From an uncultured Bacteroidales bacterium (GTDB taxonomy: Bacteria; Bacteroidota; Bacteroidia; Bacteroidales; UBA932): a stretch of 42,022 nt of DNA. Below, in pieces: positions 7,484-16,297 of the stretch. The notes under the pieces were generated by a model. It saw nothing but the letters and a program-made list of their open reading frames with translations, made no database searches and was not told the DNA's origin. The position numbers and the translations under genes are program-made. The stretch spans positions 1-42,022 of the forward strand of contig CAMXAU010000026.1 of the NCBI GenBank assembly GCA_947179325.1, written 5' to 3'. Each line of letters opens with the position of its first letter. Position 1 is the first letter of the stretch.

Positions 7484-9952
7484 ATGAAGACAAACTATTT
7501 TCTTATGGGCATCGCAATTCTTTCGGCAGCACTTTTTGTGCCTGCTGCTGATGTCCTGGCGCGCGGAATTTCTGCGCCCGAATCTACTCCGTCAATGGCG
7601 GATGCATCGACACTCGCCGATACACTCTCTTTGCAGGAAGTCACCGTCACAGCGGCTTTCAGCAATGCGAAGAACAGCCCCCTGCGCCTTACGGCAATTG
7701 ACAACGCCATGCTGAAGTCACGCGCGGCATCCCGTACCTATCCGGAGCTTCTCAAAGGCATTCCTGGCCTTTATGCCACCTCAGAGTCAGGAAGCTACGG
7801 AGATGCGAAAATGAATATCCGTGGCTTCGGACAGGAAAACATCTCCGTGATGCTGAATGGAATTCCTATCAGCGGACTTGTTTCGGGAAGCATGTACTGG
7901 AACAACTGGATGGGGCTTTCCGATGCTACCTATGCAATCCAGCTGCAGAAAGGAATCGGCTCTTCAATGCTCTCCGACGGCTCTGTGGGAGGAACAGTCA
8001 ATATAATAACCGATGCCTCGTCTGAACAGCCGGGAGGGGAGGCCGGAGTCTATGCGGCAGGATACGGGACCGTGAAAAGCTACATAAAGGTAAGCAGTGG
8101 CCAGCTTCCGAAAGGCTGGGCCTTGAACATGATGGCCTCATATGTCGGAGGAAATGGATACGTGGATGCTACCGCTGTCAGCGCATTTTCGTATATGCTG
8201 AATGTCAGCAAACGCTTCGGCCAGGAGCATACCTTGCTCTTTACGGCCCTCGGGTCGCCTGAGAACCATGAGCAGAGGTCAACACGCCTGAGCTGGGATG
8301 AAGTGCGTGAGAACGGCCTGACATATAACAAGAACTGGGGATGGCGCGACGGTGAGGTATTCAATCTCAACAAAAACAATTATTTCAAGCCGTATTTCAC
8401 CCTGCAGCATATCTGGAACGGAGACCGCATATCAATGAAAAATTCGGTTTATCTTGCATTGGCCAGCGGAGGCGGACGCTGGACCGAGACAAAGGGTATG
8501 CCGATATCCTCATATGTCAAGGATTCTCAGATTGACTGGGAAAAGGCTATTGCGGAAAATTCATTCATCTCTGAAATTGCCGGGTCGGAAGTGCGTCCGG
8601 AAGGTGTTGAGGCGCAGAATCTGATCAGCCAGTATATGGCCGGACATACGCAGACAGGGGCAATAACCTCGGCTGAATACCGTCTGTCTCCCGGATGGAC
8701 TCTCGGTGCAGGGCTGCATTATATGTTCTATTCCACATGGGAGCGCGAGCAGATAACCGACTTGCTCGGTGCCGACTGGTGGTATGAAGACTATTCGAAT
8801 AAATCACTTGCAGGGCTTGCCGGACGCGACCCGATAAAGAGAGTCGGCGACTATGTGCGTACTGACAACGGCAAAATAACCCATCACGGCACAGCATATC
8901 TTACTGCGTCCTACTCTTCCGACAGGCTTAATGCAAATATAGGTGCATCTGTCTTCGGAAGTGCGACCCGCCGGTGGGACCGCTATAACTATACTGGCGA
9001 TGATATCTTCAGCGATGTGGCTTCCGGGACCGGGGCAAGTGTAAAGGCCGGTATTCTCTATAAGCCGGGCCGCGGCCACAGCATATATCTCAACGGCGGA
9101 TGGTACAGCCGTCTGCCGTATGCGAGCGTATATTTCTCTTCCGGCAACAATGAGATAACCAAAGGAGTGCGCAACGAGAGAAATACCCTCGGCGAGGCAG
9201 GATGGCGATATGTATGGGACAGGGGAGGCCTTGAGCTGACTGCCTATGCTGCCTATTGGAAGAACAAGTCGCTGATGTCAAGCAAATATAAGCAGATAGA
9301 TGCTGATGACACAAAGTATATGGTGACAGGGCTTGACGCATTCCATTACGGTGCTGAAATAGAAGTCTTCCACCGTGTCACGGACTGGCTGAAGCTGAGC
9401 GCATTTGCCTCTGCCGGAGACTGGAGGTGGAAAAACGATGTCGAGGCGATAATCTATGATGACTATACGATGCAGGAGATGGGGAGGCTAAACGTCTACA
9501 GTGACGGGCTTCCTGTCGGGGATGCTCCGCAGACCCAGATTGGCGCGGTGATGGATGTGGATATTCCGGCAGGCTTTCATCTGTCTGTGGACTGGCAGTT
9601 CAATGATAGGATGTATGCTGATTTTGATCCGGTTTCAAGGACCGACCCTTCAGACCGTGCTCCGTCATACAGGATTCCGTCGTATCATCTTCTCGGGGCG
9701 ACCCTGTCCTGGTCAAGCCGCTCAGCCGGCCTTTTTGACGGAAAGAATACTGTCCGCACGGGTGAAAGCTATGGCAGAAGGCAAGGCAACGGCAGGGGAG
9801 TCGGACTGAACCTGTTTGTGACAGGCTCAAACCTGCTTGACACGGTCTTCATCGAGCGCGGCAAGGACGGCGCTTCACACGACCTCGCGACATTCCGCGG
9901 CTTCTGGGGCTTCGGCCGCACCTTCTCCTTCGGAATGCGCCTTTCGTTCTGA
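7484..9952 (+). CDS. TonB-dependent outer-membrane receptor under FMN riboswitch control
   Basis: 822 residues from the ATG at 7484. The frame extends upstream to 7376, but those ATGs lie in the riboswitch and terminator. The start gives a signal peptide M-K-T-N-Y-F-L-M-G-I-A-I-L-S with cleavage near A-D-V-L-A-R. A TonB-box-like L-Q-E-V-T-V-T-A precedes a plug domain (L-L-K-G-I-P-G-L-Y-A-T, N-I-R-G-F-G, V-M-L-N-G-I-P, G-G-T-V-N-I-I-T). About 600 residues of beta-barrel follow, ending in the outer-membrane C-terminal Phe (R-L-S-F). It lacks the N-terminal carboxypeptidase-like domain of SusC proteins and has no SusD neighbour. Control by an FMN switch suggests the substrate is riboflavin or a related flavin; this is inference from regulation, not from the protein. 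Confidence 0.92.
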   Translation: MKTNYFLMGIAILSAALFVPAADVLARGISAPESTPSMADASTLADTLSLQEVTVTAAFSNAKNSPLRLTAIDNAMLKSRAASRTYPELLKGIPGLYATSESGSYGDAKMNIRGFGQENISVMLNGIPISGLVSGSMYWNNWMGLSDATYAIQLQKGIGSSMLSDGSVGGTVNIITDASSEQPGGEAGVYAAGYGTVKSYIKVSSGQLPKGWALNMMASYVGGNGYVDATAVSAFSYMLNVSKRFGQEHTLLFTALGSPENHEQRSTRLSWDEVRENGLTYNKNWGWRDGEVFNLNKNNYFKPYFTLQHIWNGDRISMKNSVYLALASGGGRWTETKGMPISSYVKDSQIDWEKAIAENSFISEIAGSEVRPEGVEAQNLISQYMAGHTQTGAITSAEYRLSPGWTLGAGLHYMFYSTWEREQITDLLGADWWYEDYSNKSLAGLAGRDPIKRVGDYVRTDNGKITHHGTAYLTASYSSDRLNANIGASVFGSATRRWDRYNYTGDDIFSDVASGTGASVKAGILYKPGRGHSIYLNGGWYSRLPYASVYFSSGNNEITKGVRNERNTLGEAGWRYVWDRGGLELTAYAAYWKNKSLMSSKYKQIDADDTKYMVTGLDAFHYGAEIEVFHRVTDWLKLSAFASAGDWRWKNDVEAIIYDDYTMQEMGRLNVYSDGLPVGDAPQTQIGAVMDVDIPAGFHLSVDWQFNDRMYADFDPVSRTDPSDRAPSYRIPSYHLLGATLSWSSRSAGLFDGKNTVRTGESYGRRQGNGRGVGLNLFVTGSNLLDTVFIERGKDGASHDLATFRGFWGFGRTFSFGMRLSF

Positions 9953-9971
9953 CGGGGCTTTCGGTAACCTG

Positions 9972-10010
9972 CCGGCCTGGATGCTGCATGAAATGCACGC
10001 CGGGCCGGTT
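9972..10010 (+). terminator. Probable terminator after the TonB receptor
   Basis: GC-rich inverted repeat CCGGCC-T-GG ... CC-GGGCCGG with an inner GCAT/ATGC stem, 20 bp after the receptor stop, followed only by a short TTTGCC. The T-tract is weak. Confidence 0.55.
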
Positions 10011-10092
10011 TGCCTTATTATGTGCGGCTTCTGGCATAAAAGTTCTGCCGACTTTTCAAATAATTTGTATTTTTACAGAAAATTAGGAGGAT

Positions 10093-11760
10093 ATGACTGT
10101 TGGGGAACTGATAAATGTGCTTGATTCACTTTTGGCCTTACCTGCGGAAACTGAGGTCGTGGAGTTCAAGAAAGCGGAAAATCAATTCGATGACCGTGAC
10201 TTGGGAAAGTATTTTTCTGCATTGAGCAATGAGGCCAATTTGAAAGGAAGGCCTTGCGCATGGCTTGTGTTCGGAGTAGAAAACGAGAGCCATTCTGTTG
10301 TCGGCAGCAATTACAAGACTTCCAGGCCGTCGCTTGATGCGATGAAGAAAAAAATTGCAGACCAGACGACAGGCCGTCATACGTTTGCCGAAATCTATGA
10401 GTTCCGTTACACAAACAACAAAAGAGTCATAATGTTTGAGATACCTCCTGCTCCGCGCGGAATCCCTGTGGCTTATCAGAATCATTATTATGGCCGTGAA
10501 GGGGAGTCTTTGCAGGGGTTGAGTATTGATAAGATAGAAAGAATCAGGAGTCAGGCGGTCTGGAGGGATTGGAGTGCAGAAACAATTGACGGTGCTTCTT
10601 TGGCTGACCTGGATCCGGCGGCGATTGCCAGGGCGCGTGAACTTTATGCTGCGGCTCATGTGGAAAAAGCGACGGAAGTCGCCTCTTGGGATGATGCCAC
10701 CTTTCTTAACAAAGCGAAAATTACAATAAAGGGCAGGATTACCAATGCCGCAGTGGTCCTTCTCGGAAAGGAGGAAAGCGAGCATCTCATCTCACCTTCA
10801 GTGGCTAAGATTAAATGGATATTGAGAGGCCGTGACAATGTGGAGCGTGACTATATGATTGCTTCCTGTCCGTTTATTTTTGCTGTCGACAGAATCTATG
10901 AGAGGATAAGGAATCTTAAATACCGGTACATCAATCCGGACCACAAGACTCTTTTCCCGGAAGAGATTGACACTTATGAACCTTATGTCATACGTGAGGC
11001 CCTGAATAATGCAATTGCGCATCAGGATTATACTTTATGCGGCCAGATTAATGTGGTTGAATATGATGACAAGCTTGTTTTCTCCAATAGGGGAGCATTC
11101 ATCCCGGGGAATATTGAACGTGTGCTTGTCAATGATGCCCCGGAAGAAATTTACCGGAATCAGTTCCTTGTAAGTGCCATGGTGGGGCTTAAGATGGTGG
11201 ATACAATTGGCAGCGGAATACGGAAGATGTATAATTTCCAGCGTCAGAGGCTGTTCCCTTTGCCTGACTATGACCTTTCAGGTAATCGTGTGGAAGTGAC
11301 CATAACAGGTAAGATAATAGATATGAATTATGCAAATATCCTTGCCGGGAATCCTGACCTGAATTTGCTTGACATTGAATTGCTTAACCGTGTGCAGCTG
11401 GGGAGGGCTCTGACGGATGGGGAAATCGCCCATCTGAGAGCCAAGCGCCTGATTGAGGGGCGCAAGCCAAAGGTGTATATTTCAAAGCATATTGCTCAGA
11501 AAGTGGGACAGCGTATAGAGTATTCTGGGCATAAGGGGCTTTTGAATAAGAGTTGTGAGGAGTTTTTGCTGGGTGCGTTACGTGACCACGGGACGTTGTC
11601 CCGTAAGGAGATAGATGAACTTTTATGGAAGTTGCTGCCGGATTTGCTTGACGAAAAGCAGAAGAAGAGCAAGATTACGAATCTTCTTACAAAGCTCAGG
11701 TCGCAGGGAAAGATAAAGAATGAGTCACAGGGACCGAACTCTGATTGGCATATAATTTAA
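10093..11760 (+). CDS. AlbA_2/Schlafen-like DNA-binding and ATPase-domain protein
   Basis: 555 residues. The N-terminal AlbA_2 (Schlafen-like) domain begins T-E-V-V-E-F-K-K-A with an acidic/basic core and W-L-V-F-G-V-E-N-E. A RecG-like/HATPase_c_4 domain follows at about 290-400, with R-E-A-L-N-N-A-I-A-H-Q-D-Y, F-S-N-R-G-A-F, and G-S-G-I-R-K-M. The C-terminal 120 residues are helix-rich and basic and look like winged-helix DNA binding. Proteins of this build are usually annotated as transcriptional regulators or RecG-like, and some occur near defence genes. An AGGAGG lies 2 nt before the ATG, an unusual site in this window and too close for ideal use. It stands alone; the stop codon lies inside an 11-bp tandem repeat. 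Specific role unknown. Confidence 0.85.
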   Translation: MTVGELINVLDSLLALPAETEVVEFKKAENQFDDRDLGKYFSALSNEANLKGRPCAWLVFGVENESHSVVGSNYKTSRPSLDAMKKKIADQTTGRHTFAEIYEFRYTNNKRVIMFEIPPAPRGIPVAYQNHYYGREGESLQGLSIDKIERIRSQAVWRDWSAETIDGASLADLDPAAIARARELYAAAHVEKATEVASWDDATFLNKAKITIKGRITNAAVVLLGKEESEHLISPSVAKIKWILRGRDNVERDYMIASCPFIFAVDRIYERIRNLKYRYINPDHKTLFPEEIDTYEPYVIREALNNAIAHQDYTLCGQINVVEYDDKLVFSNRGAFIPGNIERVLVNDAPEEIYRNQFLVSAMVGLKMVDTIGSGIRKMYNFQRQRLFPLPDYDLSGNRVEVTITGKIIDMNYANILAGNPDLNLLDIELLNRVQLGRALTDGEIAHLRAKRLIEGRKPKVYISKHIAQKVGQRIEYSGHKGLLNKSCEEFLLGALRDHGTLSRKEIDELLWKLLPDLLDEKQKKSKITNLLTKLRSQGKIKNESQGPNSDWHII

Positions 11761-11812
11761 ACGCTTTTTAAACGCTTTTTAAACGCTTTTTAAACGCTTT
11801 TTAAACGCTTTT
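11756..11812. repeat. 11-bp tandem repeat, five copies
   Basis: Five copies of TTTAAACGCTT with period exactly 11 bp (ACGCTT at 11761, 11772, 11783, 11794, 11805). The first copy supplies the TAA stop of the preceding gene. The rest of the gap to aroB (11813-11904) holds no clear signal. Confidence 0.95.
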
Positions 11813-11904
11813 GTGTTGATTGTCAGGTGTTTGGTGGATTGTTTTAATTTGACGGAGAAAGAAAAATTAAATGCTTTTTCCATGTTTTGCAGTACAGATT
11901 TTAT

Positions 11905-13089
11905 ATGATGATGAAAGAAATTGATATATGTTCAGGGCAGGAGATAATCAGCCGGGTTGTATTCGGTGGCGGTGATTGCGGGGACGGCTTGCCGGCCTGT
12001 ACACTCGCTGAGTATCTGAAGCCATATCCGGAAGTGTTTGCTGTCATCGATGCGAATGTGGCTGAAAAGTCACCGGCCGCAAGCAGTATCTGTGCTATGC
12101 TTAAAGAGAGGAATATTCCGTTATATGCTGTTGAAGTGACCGAACAGTCCAAGAATATGGAGACGGTGCTCAGTATATGCTCGTGGCTTATGGATTGTGA
12201 TGCAGGCAGGGATGCGCTCGTGCTGGCAATAGGAGGGGGAATCACGACGGACATGGCAGGTTTTGCGGCATCGGTCTATAAGCGCGGAGTGCGTTTCGCG
12301 TATGTCCCGACTACTCTGCTTGCCCAGGTGGACGCGTCAGTCGGAGGAAAGACGGGAGTCAATTTTAAGCAGTACAAGAATATGCTCGGAGTTATCAGGC
12401 AGCCAGAGTTCACATATGTCGATATCCGGCTTCTGGGCTCGTTGCCATATCGTGATTTTCTTTCCGGGGCGGCAGAGATGCTGAAGACTTTCATTATTGA
12501 GGACAACGGAAATTATGAGGCTTCAGTAAGGATGCTGAAAGAATTGCATTCGTCAGCATTGCAACTGTGCGGAAACCGGGATGGCGCGTTGGGGCTGCTG
12601 GTATTGTCAGAAGTGATGCTGAAAGCCGAAGCTGAATGGGACATGCTGGCTCATCTTGTTTCGGAATCTATAAAGGTCAAGGCCGGTATCGTGTCGCGCG
12701 ACCAGTTTGAGGGCGGCGAGAGGCGCAAGCTGAATCTCGGGCATACGTTTGCCCATGCCATCGAGACATTGGCCCGCAGGCATGGTGATGACCTGACGCA
12801 TGGCGAGGCGGTCGCAATAGGAATTGTCATGGCCGCAAGGCTTGCAGGGCTTTGTCCGGACATTGCCGGGCCGCATGATTGTGCGCTTGCTGCACGTCTG
12901 GAAGCGGATTTCATGTCATGCGGACTGCCTATGGGATGTCCGTATGACATATACGGGATGGCTGATGCGATGTCAAAGGACAAGAAGGCTGAAGGCGGCA
13001 AAGTTCATTTTGTGCTTCCGTGCACCGTAGGTGAGGTCGAAATAGTTGACTTTTCTGCCGCAGAAGCTTGTGCCATGCTGAATAATTAA
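11905..13089 (+). CDS. aroB: 3-dehydroquinate synthase
   Basis: 394 residues from the first of three consecutive ATGs (11905, 11908, 11911); an upstream TTG at 11887 is less likely. It converts DAHP to 3-dehydroquinate, step two of the shikimate pathway, in the cytosol with NAD and a divalent metal. Family motifs are all there: G-G-G-I-T-T-D-M-A-G-F-A-A-S for NAD binding, V-P-T-T-L-L-A-Q-V-D-A-S-V-G-G-K-T, and the metal-ligand regions G-H-T-F-A-H-A-I-E and H-G-E-A-V-A-I-G. The length is slightly above the usual 350-370, partly through an insert near residue 225. First gene of an aroB-aroDA-aroC operon; the next gene starts 12 bp on. Confidence 0.96.
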   Translation: MMMKEIDICSGQEIISRVVFGGGDCGDGLPACTLAEYLKPYPEVFAVIDANVAEKSPAASSICAMLKERNIPLYAVEVTEQSKNMETVLSICSWLMDCDAGRDALVLAIGGGITTDMAGFAASVYKRGVRFAYVPTTLLAQVDASVGGKTGVNFKQYKNMLGVIRQPEFTYVDIRLLGSLPYRDFLSGAAEMLKTFIIEDNGNYEASVRMLKELHSSALQLCGNRDGALGLLVLSEVMLKAEAEWDMLAHLVSESIKVKAGIVSRDQFEGGERRKLNLGHTFAHAIETLARRHGDDLTHGEAVAIGIVMAARLAGLCPDIAGPHDCALAARLEADFMSCGLPMGCPYDIYGMADAMSKDKKAEGGKVHFVLPCTVGEVEIVDFSAAEACAMLNN

Positions 13090-13101
13090 AAACATAAGAT
13101 T

Positions 13102-15216
13102 ATGATTTGTACAACTATACAGAATAAGAATCTGGAGCAGATACTTGATGCTCTCGAAACATGTGAAATGGCGGAGATCCGTCTTGACAGATGCCCGCTC
13201 TCAATGGAAGACATTGACGTCTGCTTCTCTTCCGATGTGCCCTTGGTCGCCACGTGCCGGATTGGGGTGATTATGGAGAATGAACCGTCATTGCAGGTGG
13301 AGGGCATGACGTCTCAGAGCCGTGAGATAAAGGCGGCCCAGATTGCCGAGAAACGCCTGTGCCGTGCAATAGAGGCAGGTGCGAGGTATGTGGATGTCGA
13401 GATAGAGGCCCCTAAGCAGATGTCCAAGAGGGTACGTAATGTGGCCCATGAAAACGGAACGGTCTTCATAAGGTCGTTCCATGATTTTGAGGGCACCGGC
13501 TCGTTTGATGAACTGAAGGAGATGGTGGAGAAATGCCGCTATCACGGGGCGGATGTCGTGAAGATTGTGACTGCTGCCGGCTGTGGAGAAGATGTGGACC
13601 GCGTGATGTCGCTTTATGACTGGTGCCGCGACAACAGGATGATTGTCAATGGCAGGACGGAAAGTCTCGGGTCCGGGAATCTTGTCGCATTCTGCATGGG
13701 CGATGCCGGCCGCCTGTCAAGGATTGATTGTCTGAAGTATGGTGCACCATATACTTATGCTGCGCTTGACCTGGGGGAGGAAGCGGCACCGGGGCAATGG
13801 CCTGCTGCGGAGATGTCCGGGGCTGTATACGGGAATTTCCGCTTTGCCGGAGCCGCAGGCGGTTATGGTTCCGTGGCAAGGATGCCTGCGTCGAAGAGTT
13901 TTGCCCAGCGTGCCATAATTGCGGCTGCCCTTGCTGACGGGGTGTCGCATCTGAGAGGATATACTCCATGCTCTGACAGCGAGGCTGCCATAGAGGCGGC
14001 AAGGGCTTTGGGTGCGGAAGTGGTTGTGAATGCCTGTGAAGACGGCACTTCGGTGCTGGAAATCAAAGGTGTTGCAGCTGTCCCTGGTTCGGTCGGCATC
14101 AACAGCCTGAATGTATGCGAGTCGGGGCTGCTGACACGCCTGATGATTCCTCTTACGGCCCAGATTGCTGCCTCTGACGTTACGATAACGGGGGAGAAGA
14201 CTCTGCTGAACAGGCCCATGAAGGGTGCGCGTGAGATGCTTGCCGGCTTCGGGGTACGACTGGACAGCTGTGCGGACGGTGCCTCTGATGCAGATTGCAG
14301 GGTGCCTCTGAAAGTCTGCGGGACGCTTGCGGGCGGCAAGGCTGAAATTTCGGGAAAAAACGGCTCCCAGCTGATTTCAGGCCTTCTTATGGCCTTGCCT
14401 TTGGGCGAGAAGAATTCGACAGTGACTGTTGTCGAGCCTAAGAGCATTCCATATATGTTCATAACTCTCGATGTCCTGAAACATTTCGGAATCAAGGTGC
14501 AGAATGAGATGTCTGGCGGGCGCGACTTCTTCGAATCTGACGGTGACTGGTCGCTGTGTACGGAGATGACGTTCAAGATAAAGGCTGGACAGAGGTATAG
14601 GGCCGCAGATTTTGACCTTGAGGGCGACTGGAGTGCGGCCGCGAATTTCCTTGTGGCCGGAGCCGTGTTCGGAAAGGTTGAGATACAGGGACTTGACACT
14701 ACTTCATTGCAGGCTGACCTTTCAATTATGGATATACTTATGGATGCCGGTGCAAGTCTTTCGCAGCTTGACGGAGACAAGGGTACAGTCACTGTACAGC
14801 GCGCTCCGCTCTCGGCTTTCACTGTGGATGCCTCCAACTGTCCGGATCTCTTCCCGATAGTGTCTGTGCTTGCCGCTTTCTGTCAGGGGACAAGCCGTAT
14901 CGGTGGTGTCGACAGACTTGTGCACAAGGAAAGTGACAGGGGCAGGGCCATAGTGGACATGCTGATTGCCATGGGAGTGCCTGTACGCATTGAGGATAAT
15001 GATCTTTGCATTGAGGGACAGTCTCTTGCCCAACGGATTCTGTGCGGAAATCTGCTCAGGGGAGGCTGCTATACATCGCTGCACGACCACCGCATGGTGA
15101 TGGCTCTCAAGGTGGCGGAACTCGGGGCTGACAGTCCGGTCGTTATAGATGATGAGGCCTGCGTGGCAAAGTCTTTCCCGGGATTCATTGAGAAATTTGA
15201 AGGCTTGTGCCGATAG
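13102..15216 (+). CDS. Fused 3-dehydroquinate dehydratase (type I) and EPSP synthase
   Basis: One uninterrupted 704-residue frame carries two enzymes. Residues 1 to about 230 are a type I dehydroquinase: E-I-R-L-D, V-D-V-E-I-E, F-H-D-F-E-G-T (catalytic His), A-D-V-V-K-I (Schiff-base Lys) and L-S-R-I. From about 245 it is EPSP synthase: M-P-A-S-K-S-F-A-Q-R-A, E-S-G-L-L-T-R-L, G-S-Q-L-I-S-G-L-L, N-C-P-D-L-F-P-I (Asp equivalent to E. coli D313), H-K-E-S-D-R and H-D-H-R-M-V-M-A. Both active sites look intact. It would do steps three and six of the shikimate pathway (aroD and aroA activities). The gene lies between aroB and aroC. Other fused forms (fungal AROM) use different orders. Confidence 0.94.
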   Translation: MICTTIQNKNLEQILDALETCEMAEIRLDRCPLSMEDIDVCFSSDVPLVATCRIGVIMENEPSLQVEGMTSQSREIKAAQIAEKRLCRAIEAGARYVDVEIEAPKQMSKRVRNVAHENGTVFIRSFHDFEGTGSFDELKEMVEKCRYHGADVVKIVTAAGCGEDVDRVMSLYDWCRDNRMIVNGRTESLGSGNLVAFCMGDAGRLSRIDCLKYGAPYTYAALDLGEEAAPGQWPAAEMSGAVYGNFRFAGAAGGYGSVARMPASKSFAQRAIIAAALADGVSHLRGYTPCSDSEAAIEAARALGAEVVVNACEDGTSVLEIKGVAAVPGSVGINSLNVCESGLLTRLMIPLTAQIAASDVTITGEKTLLNRPMKGAREMLAGFGVRLDSCADGASDADCRVPLKVCGTLAGGKAEISGKNGSQLISGLLMALPLGEKNSTVTVVEPKSIPYMFITLDVLKHFGIKVQNEMSGGRDFFESDGDWSLCTEMTFKIKAGQRYRAADFDLEGDWSAAANFLVAGAVFGKVEIQGLDTTSLQADLSIMDILMDAGASLSQLDGDKGTVTVQRAPLSAFTVDASNCPDLFPIVSVLAAFCQGTSRIGGVDRLVHKESDRGRAIVDMLIAMGVPVRIEDNDLCIEGQSLAQRILCGNLLRGGCYTSLHDHRMVMALKVAELGADSPVVIDDEACVAKSFPGFIEKFEGLCR

Positions 15217-15241
15217 CCGTAGATGATAACATATTTGGATT

Positions 15242-16297
15242 ATGAACAGTTTTGGAAGATATTTCAGGGTTTCTGTTTTCGGGGAATCGCATGGCGTGGC
15301 TGTCGGAGCTGTGCTTGACGGTGTTCCTGCAGGTATTCCTTTGGCAGAAGCGGATTTCATGGAAGATATAGACAGGCGGAGGAGCGGGGCGCGCGGCACT
15401 ACTCCACGCCGTGAGTCTGACACACCGGAGATTCTCAGCGGTGTCTATAACGGATATACGACGGGTGCTCCGCTGACAGTGATTTTCAGGAATGGCAATA
15501 CGCATTCTTCCGACTATGAACTGTTTAAGGCCATGCCGCGTCCTGGTCATGCCGACCATGTGGCTTCAATAAAGTGGAACGGATACAATGACCCGCGCGG
15601 AGGCGGACATTTCTCGGGCCGTCTCACCTTGCCTATAGTCGCTGCCGGAGTGGTTGCAAAGAAGGTCCTGGCCTGTAAATCTGATGTGACGGTAAAGGCT
15701 TCTCTTGCAGAGTTGGGAGGCGTCTGCTGCCGGGTCGGTCCCGGAGCCGTACCTGATGGTGCATCACGGACACCTGAAGACATTGTGGCGTCATTGCCTC
15801 AGGCGGCCAGGGAGGCAATGGACAAGGCAATTCTTGAAGGTGACAGCCTTGGAGGCATTGCCGAATGTGTGGTTGACGGACTGCCTGCCGGACTTGGCGA
15901 GCCGTTCTTCGATTCTGTCGAGTCATTGATATCGCATGCCATATTTGCTGTTCCTGGAGTCCGTGGAATAGAATTCGGTGACGGATTCATGGCGTCGCGC
16001 ATGAAAGGCTCGGAACATAATGACCCTATCGGGACAGACGGCCATCCGCTGAAGAACGGAGCCGGCGGAGTCAACGGAGGCATTACGAACGGTGCTCCTG
16101 TTGTGTTCCGTGTGGCTCTGAAGCCTACATCAAGCATCAGGAAGACGCAGCATACGGCAGATTTGTCAAATGGCTGCATGGCAGATCTCTCGGCTCCAGG
16201 CCGCCACGATGCCTGCTTCGCTCTCCGTGCCCCTGTCGTCATCGAGTCCATGGCAGCCATTGCCCTTGCTGACCTTTATATTTTCGAGGGCAGCTGA
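15242..16297 (+). CDS. aroC: Chorismate synthase
   Basis: 351 residues, normal length. It makes chorismate from EPSP with reduced FMN as cofactor, the last step of the shikimate pathway. Signatures: G-E-S-H-G near the N-terminus, R-R-S-G-A-R-G-T-T-P-R-R-E-S-D, R-P-G-H-A-D, D-P-R-G-G-G-H-F-S-G-R-L-T and the C-terminal R-H-D-A-C-F-A-L-R-A-P-V-V-I-E-S-M. It follows the aroD-aroA fusion by 25 bp, so it shares the operon. Its last 22 bp overlap the end of the convergent mscS-type gene, with no room for a separate terminator. Confidence 0.97.
   Translation: MNSFGRYFRVSVFGESHGVAVGAVLDGVPAGIPLAEADFMEDIDRRRSGARGTTPRRESDTPEILSGVYNGYTTGAPLTVIFRNGNTHSSDYELFKAMPRPGHADHVASIKWNGYNDPRGGGHFSGRLTLPIVAAGVVAKKVLACKSDVTVKASLAELGGVCCRVGPGAVPDGASRTPEDIVASLPQAAREAMDKAILEGDSLGGIAECVVDGLPAGLGEPFFDSVESLISHAIFAVPGVRGIEFGDGFMASRMKGSEHNDPIGTDGHPLKNGAGGVNGGITNGAPVVFRVALKPTSSIRKTQHTADLSNGCMADLSAPGRHDACFALRAPVVIESMAAIALADLYIFEGS

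Noticed and set aside
7484..9952. SusC-type polysaccharide receptor tied to the GH28 gene
   Set aside because: No N-terminal carboxypeptidase-like domain, no SusD neighbour, opposite strand to GH28, and FMN-switch control.
11756..11812. CRISPR array
   Set aside because: Units are 11 bp with no spacers; no cas genes in the window.
13863..14837. 324-residue minus-strand frame
   Set aside because: Complete shadow of the EPSP synthase half of the fusion gene; Ser/Ala/Pro-rich composition typical of antisense frames.
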